Source: Erodium maritimum
Lineage: Eukaryota > Streptophyta > Magnoliopsida > Geraniales > Geraniaceae
Direction: 5' to 3'
DNA: 64,000 nucleotides
NCBI GenBank assembly: GCA_963921825.1
Contig: OY997588.1
Coordinates: 64,624,617 to 64,688,616 of the forward strand
A model generated the notes under the pieces. The model was not told the DNA's origin. It was given only the letters and a program-made list of their open reading frames with translations, and ran no database searches. Both the position numbers and the translations under genes were made by a program. Below are positions 1 to 10,822 of the stretch, piece after piece (position 1 is the first letter of the stretch; each line of letters starts with the position of its first letter).

Positions 1-1106
1 TCTCCCACGTCTTCTTGGTACTGACGCAAGGTGGAAGACCATGTGCCTGAACCCAGAGCTGGAGGCGATCCAACGCCGGGAGGTCCTGCATGAACGGATC
101 TGCCTTTGCCAGCATAAACGGGTTCCCATCAAAGCACCTAGGTTCATGTAGGCGAATCCAAGTCTCATCCTCACTCTGCGCAAAATAGAAACCAAAGATA
201 TCAGGTGTGATATCCTTGATCACCAAGCCTACTACCGAAGCACTCCATGCCTCCGTGAGGACCCGAAGTAGAGTATCCTTGCGGGGTTGGTGATTAGTGA
301 GGATACGACCAATCATCCCAAATTGCTGACGGGACAAAGCGCCCGGGTCTATCACTGCATCGGTGATGGTGATCTCCAAGGGTTCCTCATAACCCAATGA
401 GCAAACCGAGAGAGTTTCCTGGAGTTCCCAGATCGGAGAGTTCTGCTCAGCCGGCTCGAGCCCGCGAGGTGGTGGTTGAAGGGTCTGAGGAGAGGGCATA
501 ATCCCGTCCCACGTTGCACGCGGCGGGGTTAAGGCCTCCTTCCGGTGAAGCAGAAACTGAGGCACTGAGATGGAAGAGATGACAGGGATTCGATCCAGAT
601 TCGGAAGATTGGTCGTCCCAACCATCGAGGGCCAGGTTGCACCTTCGGTCATTATCTGATGGCCCACAGAAACCCTATCCAGAGATAGAGCGGCTGGGGA
701 GGAGGGCTCGGTCGCCCGTTTGGGAGGTCGACCTCGCCGGGTCTTCGGCAGTGGTTGGGTCGGAGATAGTGCGCTGGGATCATAAGCCACCATCGCCATA
801 GGCAGTGGGTGCACCACTGAAGGCGGCGAAACCTTCGACGGAGCCTGCGATGCAGAAAGAGATGTCACTGGTGGATGTTGTGGTTTCTTCTTTCGTCTCG
901 CTTTTACAGGCCTCACGAGGGCATGCGAAGGGCATGGGGAGGACACCTGACATCACTTTGGTGACGCAGGCGGCTGGCGTGACAGGAGCAGGGGGTAGGT
1001 CTGTTGTAGGGACAAAGACAGGTGGCGACGCAGCCCTGACAAGAAGATCTTCCTTGCAGATCGGGTCGACACGTTGCTCGAAGTAGGCAGAGATTCGGGA
1101 ACACAT
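1..1106 (-). mobile_element. LINE (plant L1) ORF1 fragment, DUF4283 domain, runs off window
   Basis: The minus strand is open from the window edge up to about 866, first ATG near 793. It begins with a basic, AT-hook-like stretch (TRRGRPPKRA) and continues into a region typical of the DUF4283 domain of plant L1 ORF1 proteins: SLGYEEPLEI, then QFGMIGRILTNHQPRK, WSASVVGLVIKDI, and LQLWVQAHGLPP just before the edge. A second minus frame (780-1106) supplies a plausible N-terminus ending in the adjoining frame, so ORF1 looks frameshifted near 780-870. ORF1 proteins of this type bind element RNA. ORF2 (endonuclease/RT) would lie left of the window if present. The fragment sits directly upstream of RINGv exons on the other strand, so it may be an intronic insertion in that gene. 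The base composition (GC-rich) differs sharply from the AT-rich DNA after 1107. Confidence 0.75.
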
Positions 1107-1510
1107 GCTTAAGGTTAGGTTTAGAGTTGCTCTCGACAGGAAGAGAGAATATCTTAATACTATAAGGGAGAATAATCTGGATTATCTATTATACAATTTT
1201 GCATAAGTTCAATTTATTTTGGAAATAATTAACAGTTTTGTTCTTTACCTTACGCGTGTTTTGCGGTTTGTAATCTTCATGTATACATGTTTTTTTTTTG
1301 TAATTTATAACCTTTATATATACGCTTTTGCACGGTTATTTCAGACTTTCTGGGGAAAAAAATTAATCCCATAGATTGTAGATGGAAAATAATTAGAAGA
1401 TATCATGTGCATGGAAAAAGATATGTTAACAATAGTACTTGTACAACACGCATGGTTCACAACACGTCTTTATAATTATCTGGTAATAGTACGATGGATT
1501 GCACCCGCAG
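1107..1510. other. AT-rich spacer, probably intron of the RINGv gene
   Basis: No coding signal is visible. The stretch lies between the 5' side of the LINE fragment and the first recognisable RINGv exon, and it ends in a polypyrimidine-poor acceptor (acccgcag) at 1510. It is best read as intron sequence, with the upstream half of the gene lying left of the window or lost. Confidence 0.4.
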
Positions 1511-3111
1511 TATGCTCATAGGAGATGCGTGCAACAATGGTGCAATGAGAAACGAAGCATGTTTTGTGAGATCTGCTTTCAGGTTCGAGACAAACTCTTT
1601 TTTCTTATTGACAATTATAATCGATGGACCCCGTACAATGTCACTGTAAATTTTAGTAATTCTATTACATGTACTAATTCTAATCTTGTAACCATATATA
1701 TTTTGGTACACATATATTATATATGTACATGTGCAGAGGTATCAGCCAAACTACACAATCGAATTGCCGCATATCATTGCAAGCCCTCATCACACAATTG
1801 TTCAGATCAGCAGGCAATCTCCGAATCTCTATAACTCGATCTGTACTTGAATCAGTAATTCGATGTCGTTTAAGTACATAATTCGCGTAATTAATCAGTC
1901 GAAATCGATGATGCAGGGATGGATGGACATTTTCAGGAACACCCAGTGATGTGCATCAACTTCAACAGCAAACAGTTGTTGCAATAGCAGCACACAACTC
2001 TCACCCTACAAATCCCCAAAGTGCTACCAACAATTTCATAAACTCTACTACGTGTCGGATCTCACTTTTCGTGGTACATATACTGAATATGTCGCGAAAA
2101 TAGACTGAATTTGTCACATTTCTCGTTTAACTACACCGACTTTTAAATTATCTCATTTTTGTTCTTTGTCTCTCGCAGATTCAAGCGGGGTTGGTTTGCA
2201 TTATTGGACTGGTATAATGGATTTTACATATCTACTATATATGCGCTAACAAAATATTTTCGTTCATCGCATTGTGAGATCAATATATATGTATAATGTT
2301 ACTCCAAACTGCAGCTCTTGGGAATTATGGTGATTGCTATTAACTCGGACATGAGACGCGACGACAGTAAATTTTACTATGTAAGTTGGATACATAATTT
2401 CTCGTACTAAACAAAAGGACGCTCCAGTTCATGAGATCTTAGCTAGTACGTTTGTGTAGTCATTCGAATTTTATGTGACTTTAGGTCAAATGAAAATAAA
2501 ATAGCTAATCGTAGCTCTCAATCTCATTCAAGTTTCTCATAGAGTTAATTTGTAGGGATGGTTATACTTAACTGTACCTAACTATGCCTGATTTTCATAT
2601 AACTATCCTATCTAAGGAGTTAGCCTGGGTAGTACTAGATTTTCACATCATTCCCCTACCCTTTTCAGGTAACGAATTTTGTAGGTAGGGTAGTTATGAG
2701 AAAATCGGACATAATTAGGTGTAGTTAAGTGTAATTATCCTATATGTTTGATACATCTCTGGCGATGATGAAACAGGTAGCGCTTGTGATGATTGTCCCG
2801 ATCTATATCCTAGCCGGTGTGACAAATGTGATGAGGCTGATCAGAGACGGCTTCCCTGTTGTTAGTACTCAGTTCGATGTCTAATTGGTTTCATTTACCT
2901 ACATTTAGTTTCAGTGACTCAATCCTTATTTGGTTATACTCTGACATGTTACATTGCAAAGTTTGGTGGAAATGTTGGGTTGCCTAATGCTGCTGCTGCA
3001 CAAGGAAGGGCAGATGTTGGTATCGCCTTGACAGATCGGGCGAGGTCAGGGCTGGAAGGAGGAGATCTGGAATCAGCAGTAGCATCTGAAGAGATTCGTC
3101 AAGATCAGTAA
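1511..3111 (+). CDS. RING-CH (RINGv) membrane E3 ubiquitin ligase, 3' exons only
   Basis: Exons in order match the plant RINGv/DUF3675 (MARCH-like) family. Exon 1511-1582 encodes YAHRRCVQQWCNEKRSMFCE and ICFQ, the second half of the C4HC3 RING. The exon from 1737 (RYQPNYTIELP) follows it. The exon near 1917 contains GWTFSGTPSD, a family motif. Exon 2315-2380 (LLGIMVIAIN, then an acidic DD stretch) and exon 2777-2860 (VALVMIVPIYILAGVTNVMR) give the two membrane segments. The final exon, about 2961-3111, ends at TAA. Donors such as gtaagt at 2381 are canonical. Such proteins transfer ubiquitin at endomembranes. The N-terminal RING half (first zinc ligands) is not in the window, and the phase between the second and third exons could not be made to fit, so the copy may be a pseudogene. 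A 3' UTR with AATAAA follows. Confidence 0.7.
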
Positions 3112-3227
3112 TGGTTGTGTGGAGATGGGCTTGCATGTTGGATTTATAAAGGCACTAGTCTTTGTAAACAATCTTTATAATGTAAATTGTAAGACTGTGT
3201 GGAATGTGGCCAGTTGAATGACCAAAC

Positions 3228-3233
3228 AATAAA
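3228..3233 (+). terminator. Poly(A) signal of the RINGv gene
   Basis: AATAAA lies about 120 bases after the TAA of the last RINGv exon, within T-rich sequence typical of a plant 3' UTR. Confidence 0.5.
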
Positions 3234-3319
3234 GGATAAGTCTTTCATCCCGACCATAAACTAGTTGCTTTATGAATTGCAAGGTATGTGTTATTTATAA
3301 AATTGATTTGCGTGTTAGC

Positions 3320-5700
3320 TACTACAAACACGTTTGCAGGAACGAGAAGAATTCAAAACGGCTTTTTGAACTCAGAGAGGGTATTATGAGTTCAGAGTGA
3401 TGTCGTTTGGGCTCATTCGTGCTCCGGCCAGTTTTAGGCCTTGATGACTCAAGTCTTGGGAGGAAAGTTTCATTTTCCCAATGGATCCGCACCAAACTAT
3501 TGTGCATCTTATGAAGGACATATGAATGGCTTCCCAAAGGAGAAGCTCGTCGAAGAAGGTGAAGGCTCCTGAGGCACGGAACAAGTTCCTTTCCTTCTCT
3601 TCATTTTGTTCTATTTTAGTTTCAAGTTATGCAGCCTATTGCGACATCGTTGTTAAGGGATGTAATGTGGTTGTACCTAAGACGAGAAAGGGAGGTGTTC
3701 AACGTGGAGTTTCTCATGGTTTGTCCACGGCTATTGTATCAACCAAGTCGGACTCTCATACAGTTGGCTTGGTTAAGGAGGCAAAAAAGGTAGAAACCCG
3801 TTCGGCCAGGGTTAGGGCATCTAAGGATGTGCCGCTTACTAGGACGGTGGCACCAGAACATCGCTCTCGTGTGTTGACCGAACCCCACGGAGGCATGATT
3901 GTTTCACCTTTGAAGCAAAAATTTCCGACTTCGATGGTGGTGACTTCGAACACCAAGGTATTTCTGTACAATTTACCATATTACGTTAACGAGGAGTGGG
4001 TACGGAATTCTCTTGGGGTGTATGGGGGGAGATCGTTGCAGCCGTTGTTCCTAAACGGCCGAATCGACGAGGTTATTACTTCGGCTTCGTCGACTTTCAA
4101 TCTCCTGCTGCAACTTTGAAGGTAGTTGAAGCTTTTAATGGGTTCAAATACAATGGTTTCAAGTTATTCGTTGCGTTTGCTCGTATCACAACCGAAAATT
4201 TAACGGAGTGTGAAGCTGCTTCATCCGGTGAAAACAGAGCATCGAAGGCCCTGTTGAGAGGGAGGCCTTAAATCCGGGAGGTGTTGTACATCATTTTGAG
4301 GGAGATGTTGTTGTTCATCAGGTTTTGTTGCCGGAATTGTCACCTTCGTTGGGAGACGTCGTTGTTCATCCGGTGTTGTTGCCGGAATCGACACTGTCTT
4401 TGGAGTTGAGCCAGTCCGGTGGGTTTCAAATTTCAGAGAATATTGGTCAAGAATCCAACGCATACCCCGATTTTGACGGATCGATTTCAAAATCACCAAA
4501 TTCGTTTGCTTTGATCGATCGCAGGGATTTGGTTGTTGAAGTCGTTCCTGCTTCTGTATCTGACGAACGTGTAGGAGAGAAACGCGATTCGCTAAGGTTG
4601 TTGTTGAGGGCGAAGTTGGGCCGGTGATTGGGCCTAAGGTGTTGAGCTCGTCTCGCGTTGCTTCTTCTGCGCAGGAAATACCTGCGGCTGTTTCATGCAT
4701 GAACAGACCGAGTAATGGCACAGTTGGGCCTGAGTGTGGTTTCGGGCCTGGGCCTTCGACAAGCATAGAGCATGTTAGGCCAGATTCTGAAGCTATTATT
4801 TTGAACGACGGGTCGGTTTCACCAAGTTTGAGTATTGCACCATCTGTTGTTGTGGAAAATTGTTCAGATCGTGTTGTTTTAGCAAGTCAGTCGCCACAAC
4901 TTATGGGAAATACTGAACCGGTCGGGGTTCAACAAAGTAGTCTTTGGAAGGAGGCGCTTCTCAACCCTCTGGTCAAGGGTCGTCATTCGAAGCAGCCGTC
5001 TAGAGTTTCGAATCGTCATAGTCGACCCCCTAAATTTTTAGGGGACTACTATACAGTTCAAGTCAAGTCAAACCATTCTAGGAGTCGGGAGAGACTTGTA
5101 AATTCATTGGACTCCGGAAAGCAACTCGTTCCTCAGTTTGCTCCGAGCAGCTATCGTTCAAGCTGCTTACAAACTCGAGCTGCTCAGCTAGCTCATTCAG
5201 ATAAAGCTTTTGACGATCCGAATTTGACTTCGGAAGGTGAAGAATGGGTCACTGATGGTTGATTTTGCCAACATCTTTGTTCTCTGATCCGATGATATTG
5301 TTCATCGGCCGTTTTATTTTTATTTTTCTGTTTTTGGATTGTTCTTTGTCGGGGTTTGTTCCCGCATCTCCAGATGAGAGCTCTCTTGTTATGGTTGTGT
5401 TCTGGATCGATCTTGCTTGGATCTTTCTTTCTTCTTGATAAAATTTTTGCGCTTATCAAAAAAAAAGTCTTGGGAGACTTTTTGAGACGTTTTGCCTTGG
5501 TATATTTCGATGACATACTCATCTATAGTGCTTCTTGGATGGAGCGTATGGATCTCATTCATCTGGTTTTTGCAACGGCTACAAGAATAAAAGCTCTATG
5601 TTAAGCTCAACAAGTGCAACTTTAGAAGGAAGATGTCCGATTACTTGAGATATTTTCAGGGGACTTTTGGGTTTTACACGTTATTATAGAAAGTGCGTTC
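3320..5700 (+). mobile_element. Ty3/gypsy reverse-transcriptase relic, split by a LINE
   Basis: Two short pieces on either side of the LINE at 3463-5466 show Ty3/gypsy RT signatures: a left piece with an EFRVMSFGL-type motif and a right piece with the catalytic VYFDDILIYS box. No LTRs, primer site or other pol domains are recognisable nearby, so this is a short, old, broken remnant with several disruptions. The family is clear from the RT motifs; the lineage is not determined. Confidence 0.75.
3463..5466 (+). mobile_element. ORF1-only LINE with RRM domain (HAL1-like), copy 1
   Basis: A 2.0-kb insertion flanked by a 12-bp direct repeat (aagtcttgggag at 3451-3462 and 5465-5476, sharing A's with the tail). 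It ends in an L1-style tail, gcttatc plus nine A's. The coding region opens at ATG 3526 (MASQRRSSSKK) with a basic N-terminus. It then holds an RNA-recognition motif: RNP2-like VFLYNLP near 3959 and RNP1-like RGYYFGFVDF near 4074, ending FKLFVAFAR. A long low-complexity region follows, with a basic C-terminal patch (SRVSNRHSRPPK) and a stop at 5260-5262. Frame changes occur at a six-G run near 4022-4027, around 4260-4330 and near 4625, so it is decayed. No endonuclease or RT lies between the ORF1 stop and the tail. RRM-type ORF1 is known from the BNR sub-clade of plant L1 elements. It would need another element's ORF2 to move. Confidence 0.75.
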
Positions 5701-7135
5701 AAAGGTATAGAATCCTTGCGAAACATTTATACAAGGACATGGAAGTGCTTTTCAATTAAGGAATAATCAGAGGAGGTTGCGACCATCCCAAAACCGGGAT
5801 GGAATAATCGGTCGAGGCGGGAAGCTCACTGCAGGAGGTCGAGACCTTCTCATGCTCAGGCTATGGAAGTAAGGTTAATGATTCAACGTCTAAAGTAAGA
5901 AGGAACCAGCGATGGGGTGTAGGGTTCCTCCCAAAAGGCTTACTTTTGCAAATCAGGAATAAAGTCCCATCCGTCGAAAAACCTAGTGGTAGATTTTGGT
6001 TTGCGTTCATCCATGGTGTGGGAGCGCCTAATCTTTAAAGAATGAACGTTGTTATCGGCGACTCTACCATTGTCAGTGGAGAGAAAATATAATTGTAATT
6101 GTAGTCGGAGATTCACCTGCGTTGCCATAGAAATGACTAACGAACACGACGACAGAGTTATGTTCAGCGTCTTTGTTGCAAACTAGGCAGTCAGAGATGA
6201 CATTGGACCTTCTAACTTACTGGCGATCGGAAGAGGGAAAAAGGATGAAAAAATCGGTGCTGGTGAAGAAGACGACGATGAAGCCGCTATTTACAACCGC
6301 AATCAATTATTTGAATTCAATTCGTTCTCCAACCGGCTCGTCGTCTGTCACCCTCTGATTCGCCGATCACCGTTCCAACAGACAGATCCTCGGTGGATTC
6401 TGCATGAGTCAGCGTTGATGAATATGTCGACGTCATATTTAAGGCTTGCAAGAAAGACCCACTATTCAACGGTTTTCTAAGGACTATGCAAAGTTTTCAA
6501 AATTTTCCAACATAATCGACAGTCGGAACAGTTGGGGATTCAACCCACACTGTATCCAATTATTGTAAGAAACTATGAAGTTCAACTCAGAGCACCCCTC
6601 TTTATATAAGAATTCATATCAAGTCGAATTCTGTACGGGAAACAAATACATGAATTATGGTGGTGCAGGTCGAATGTTAAACTCTTCTTTTGAACGAGTA
6701 ATAGGGGTATTGTATTAATGGGAAACGTAAACTATACAGGGTAGGGCGTAACAGCCCAAGATTTCAGATATTTTTCCAGGCTGACCATAGTCCACCCGGC
6801 GCACATGGATACGTAGAAATAGTCTGCGTGTGTTCGCAGACGTTAACTCAGGACATCCCCTTACCGACATGTCAAAGGTACCAAACAGAAAATAACTACT
6901 CCAACAATCAAAAGGAACTAACCAAACCAACCTAAAATAGTAAAAAACATAAAGCAAGCTTGAAACGAGTGCTCTGATTGCGGCTTTCCCGAGACTTCCC
7001 AGCACCGGCAGTCCCGAGTCTGTGGGTATAGTCCGTAGTCAGACCCTTCCATCCTCGTCGGGTCTTCTCATTCTTTCGAAGGAGGCTGTAGCGCCTTCAC
7101 CTGTACAATATGCTCCTTCTTATCCTCCCTTTGCA
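5701..7135. other. No recognisable gene
   Basis: Short, inconsistent open frames only. The stretch 6700-7020 contains some open minus-strand sequence without family motifs. Nothing here can be assigned. Confidence 0.4.
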
Positions 7136-7720
7136 TTACGGCCGCCGGGATAGCTCCGTCGGGATGACCAAAAACTCGTCCTCATCTTCCCAATCCAGCA
7201 CCGAATCGAGAGTTCTGATTGGAAGTCTGGACGGATTTGCAGAATACCTGGCCGGACTTATAGAATACCCGGTCGGACTAGAAGTGTACTTGGTCGGAGT
7301 TGCAGAGGGCTTGGATGGATCCGCCAAGACGAGGGAATAGCAGATCGGGGACATACGGGGCGAGACCGCCGAGGAGCCTTGCGGACGGGAGAAACTCCCG
7401 CCGGTTTCAACGTGAGGGCGGTGGAGTGCCGGCCATGCCGGGGCTTGTGTCGCGGCCGTAGAACAAGGCCGGGGCGAGGCGTGGTTGCTCTCCAGGAATG
7501 TTCCGGCCACAAGAACAGTGTTGCTCGACTTTTCCATATCCGAAAAAGGTTCCGGTTGAAGCGAGGCCGAAGAGAACTCGGTAGGGGGGAAGTTGTGTTT
7601 CGACCGTGGTGTGTGAAGGTGACCGGAAGCCATGGAGATGGATACTGAAACGGTGGTGGCTGCGTGAGAAGAGTGAGGATGAGGTAACCTTTTCGGTTCT
7701 GAGATAATCCTAGGGTTCAT
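7136..7720 (-). CDS. Orphan 194-aa Ser/Pro-rich open frame
   Basis: An uninterrupted minus-strand frame starts at ATG 7720, with a second Met at residue 30 (MASGHLHTPRSK) that is an equally good start. It is rich in Ser, Pro and Thr and ends with an acidic-to-basic tail (LDWEDEDEFLVIPTELSRRP). No signal peptide, membrane segment or known domain is visible. Its GC content is higher than its surroundings, as in the LINE relics of this window, so it may be the N-terminus of a transposon ORF1 rather than a host gene. No intron or promoter evidence was found. Confidence 0.25.
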   Translation of the reverse strand: MNPRIISEPKRLPHPHSSHAATTVSVSISMASGHLHTPRSKHNFPPTEFSSASLQPEPFSDMEKSSNTVLVAGTFLESNHASPRPCSTAATQAPAWPALHRPHVETGGSFSRPQGSSAVSPRMSPICYSLVLADPSKPSATPTKYTSSPTGYSISPARYSANPSRLPIRTLDSVLDWEDEDEFLVIPTELSRRP

Positions 7721-8167
7721 ATAGCTAGACTATAATTGTATACGAAAATAAAACATATACACCATCACGATGAAAACAAATATGTCAAAACCATAATTGT
7801 AAAGTTAGATGACTAGATACTTTAGAGAGTAGTTCTCTTCTGATTAAAGGAGAAATTTGAGCTAGATTCTTGCAACCGAATATTAAACTCTCAATATTAG
7901 ATAAAATCATGATTCAATTGAAATATCAAGTTGATAAATAAATGTCAAAGAGCTTTATCAAACAATGACACATCTTGTAGGCAACTAACTAAGAATGTCA
8001 CTTATATTACATAGACTCCAATTATCTCTCTTTATTAGCTGCAAAAAATGGTTGTTGTAGATTTCACCATTTAATTAGCCACTGCACCAACTCCTTTAAG
8101 TTACCCTATCAAACACAAGAAATATGAGTGGGCCAGTAATTGTAATATCCAGATTTGGTTGGGTACC

Positions 8168-8192
8168 GAGGAGGAGGAGGAGGAGGAGGAGG
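8168..8192. repeat. (GAG)n microsatellite
   Basis: About eight perfect GAG units inside otherwise unremarkable AT-rich sequence. The surrounding 7721-8630 shows no gene; an open frame at 8342-8662 runs into the neighbouring MITE and has no family features. Confidence 0.9.
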
Positions 8193-8630
8193 CCAATTGA
8201 CTATAAGGAATAAAGAAAAGAGACACAAGTCCCACTTAAAGACTTGTAACTCTTTTCTACCTTAAAAGATGAGTAATTTAAATTTGTTTTTACCAATAAA
8301 AAAAGTCTCACTTAAAGACAGTTACGAAATCTCATGAAGCCATGTTCTCCTTTACCCATTTGGTGTTGCAAATGGGACAGTTACCCTTAAATCTAGGGCA
8401 CATGGCATGTTTGAAGAAAAAGGTCTTTCTTTTATTACTTCTTTATTCACTGTCCCTCTTTCCAGATCCCAACCCCAATCCTTCCCAATATCCATTTGCC
8501 CATGTTTTTTGGTTTGGACCTTTCTATTGTAACATGCATTTCAAAAGTTTTGATATTGGCACTAGTCAAGTGTTTCAAATTGATGTGAAATTGAAATTTG
8601 TTCCATTTTTCTTGAGGAATTATAGATTAA

Positions 8631-8957
8631 GAGCATCTCCAATTTATAGGAACTGTTTATGAATGTGAATTGATACAGAATAGATTGGTTCGCTCAATTT
8701 CTCACAATGGAAATCACCCCACAGAGAGCAAATTGGGAACGAATTGACACATGGCACGTGGCTAGGGGTCCTTCTTGTACCTTTTTCTGGGGAATTAATA
8801 GGGACGATAACCATTCTGTGCTAAAACGAGAATTTTTGAAATAGCCAAAACCTTTTTTTTTTTCAATCGATTCGGCCTGTATTGATGTTGTTCTTATTAG
8901 AAAAAGAAGTGGGAGGAATTTTATGTTAGGTGTCAAGCAACACGTATTGAAATATAA
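8631..8957 (+). mobile_element. MITE-like repeat, tandem copy 1
   Basis: Starts gagcatctccaat after TTAA and shares its whole length with the following copy: the start, a block reading caca(a/t)g...atcgcccca, the segment gacacatggcacgtg, cgataacca, and tttcaatcgattcg. The GAGCATCTCCA start and a TA-rich 3-bp flank (taa/tta) are usual for Tourist-type (PIF/Harbinger) MITEs in plants. It has no coding capacity. Confidence 0.6.
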
Positions 8958-9262
8958 GAGCATCTCCAATGACCATTAAGACGCCAACTTAATTGGTTTG
9001 CCCTGTCTCCCACAATAGAAATCGCCCCACACGGAGTGAATTGTGAATGAATTGACACATGGCACGTGATTAGAGGTCATTCCCTTAGCCTTTTTAGGCG
9101 AATTGATAGGGGCGATAACCACTGCCCCAAAAAGAGAACTTTTTAAACTACCAAAACTCATTTTATTTCAATCGATTCGATCTGCATTGTAGTTTTTCTA
9201 ATTACAAACCGATGCCGGAGCAAGTTTAAGTTAGGTGTTAAGCTTTGATTGACACATATCAA
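8958..9262 (+). mobile_element. MITE-like repeat, tandem copy 2
   Basis: The second copy begins gagcatctccaatgacc directly where copy 1 ends, in the same orientation, with the same internal blocks including gacacatggcacgtg. Divergence between copies is visible (scattered substitutions and small indels), so the duplication or double insertion is not recent. It lies about 340 bases beyond the stop codon of the GASA gene (downstream, as that gene is on the minus strand). Confidence 0.6.
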
Positions 9263-9600
9263 AATTAAGGTATATTTCTTGTTTTGTTACTTAGAAAAAA
9301 TCCACATCCACAGTGAGATGGCATCATGAACATGAATTCCCAAGAAGCACGCACAAAGAGTAGCATAAATTTAAATGGATATTGATGAAGGGTACTCATA
9401 CAATTGATTGGCCACTCTCATAAAGAAGGAAAGTAGCTCCAATGGAGTGACCCAAGTAGAGAGAGACATTGACCACTTGGGAAAGGAGTCAACAAATTGA
9501 AATGCAATACAAATAGTAAAACAAGTAGGAACACAAGTAGTAGTCCTACTATTAGCTAGTGGAGGGACAAGTTACTGAGAGCAAAAAGGTGCCCTAAAGT

Positions 9601-10495
9601 TTAAGGGCACTTGGGACCTCCTTGCTGGGTCTTCCAGTTGTTGTAGCAAGGGCACACAGCCTTGTTGCCATAGAAACCAGGGGGCACACACAAGCACTTC
9701 CTGCAACACTTCTGGCAGAAGAACATGCATGGCTTGTGGTATTGGGTCCTGCTACACCTCCTTGTGCATTGTGAAGGGCATTCTGGTCATTCCACACAAA
9801 CCAAAAACATCATTAGTAAAGGGTCATTCTGAAAGTCTATTGGGCCTTTTGGGCCGGTTATTAACCGAAACTGGCCGTCACGATAGCTGGTCGGTTTCCA
9901 GGTTGTCGCCAGAACCCGGTGCCTGTTATTGATTTCATGTAACTGGTCCTTCCGGTTTGATTATTAGAAAATCAAAAAAGTACTGGGCCTGCCGATGCCC
10001 ACCCCTAAGTGTAGAAGCATGCATTCGTTATTGACTCAATTATTCAGTCAGTAATAAAATCCGCTTAGACCAGTCGATAAGTCAGTCGGGTATGAATCTA
10101 TTTTTTGATTAATTCCCTTACTCATCAAAATCGAGGTTTTTGCAAAGAAGATGATGCATCACTTACGGGAGCTCTTGAGGCTGCCAGGTCCAAACCGATT
10201 CTGAAACCAAAATCACAAGATTGCCACAACAATAATGTCATCAAATCTGTGGAACCAAAACCATGAATCTCAAGGTTGAGCAACACAAGAGTAGAGCTTT
10301 CATTACCTTGTCCAAGCTTTGACCAAGCTGCCCATTAGCCTTAAAACACAAGAAACCATGACAACAATGTCAGAAATCAAAATCTATCTGGTAAAAGAAG
10401 AACAAACAAGGAATGTGAGGGTTGATGATTACCATGGTTTGGAGCATGGAGAGGGCAAAGAGGGCTAAGAAGAAGAAAGCAAAACACTTGGCCAT
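9601..10495 (-). CDS. GASA/snakin family secreted Cys-rich peptide
   Basis: Four exons on the minus strand: 10495-10433, 10339-10307, 10200-10167 and 9782-9601, with GT/AG borders throughout, giving 103 residues. Residues 1-20 form a hydrophobic signal peptide (MAKCFAFFFLALFALSML). A short spacer follows (ANGQLGQSLDK, NRFGPGSLKSS). The last about 60 residues are the GASA domain with all 12 conserved cysteines, from CPSQCTRRC through CMFFCQKCCRKCLCVPPGFY to the terminal GGPKCP. GASA/snakin peptides are disulfide-rich apoplastic or vacuolar proteins linked to gibberellin response, growth and antimicrobial defence. Length, exon number and C-terminal ending are normal for the family, with no breaks. 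A TATA box lies about 90 bases upstream. The 384-base third intron (9783-10166) is the longest. This is the only clearly intact host gene in the window. Confidence 0.95.
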
Positions 10496-10581
10496 GGCTA
10501 TGCCTACAATGCTCTCTAGTACTAGTACAAGTGGTGGTTGTTCTGGTTTGGTTTGGGAGTTTGGCTTTAGGCATTGTGGGC

Positions 10582-10589
10582 TATAAATA
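10582..10589 (-). promoter_or_regulatory. TATA box of the GASA gene
   Basis: Reads TATTTATA on the minus strand, about 87 bases before the ATG at 10495. That would place the start site near 10550 and a leader of roughly 55 bases, a normal plant arrangement. Confidence 0.6.
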
Positions 10590-10822
10590 GAGAGTTGGAA
10601 ATTATTGGGTGCGGAGGGTCCTATGGAATTAGGGAGATTGATTGAAATCTTGTCCTCTATTTCCACCGGCTTTGTTTTACCCATTTTTAGTTCCATGATT
10701 AACACTATAGTGTGCCATTGCTCAACCAATAATAGATTTTTGTCGGTCCAATCTATGATGTTGCTTTTACTCTGAAAAATTATATCGTTGTATTGGAAAA
10801 TAAATATCTTGTTTATTCGAAA

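Noticed and set aside
8342-8662. 106-codon open frame with a hydrophobic segment
   Set aside because: It ends inside the MITE, has no conserved motif, and base composition does not differ from the flanks.
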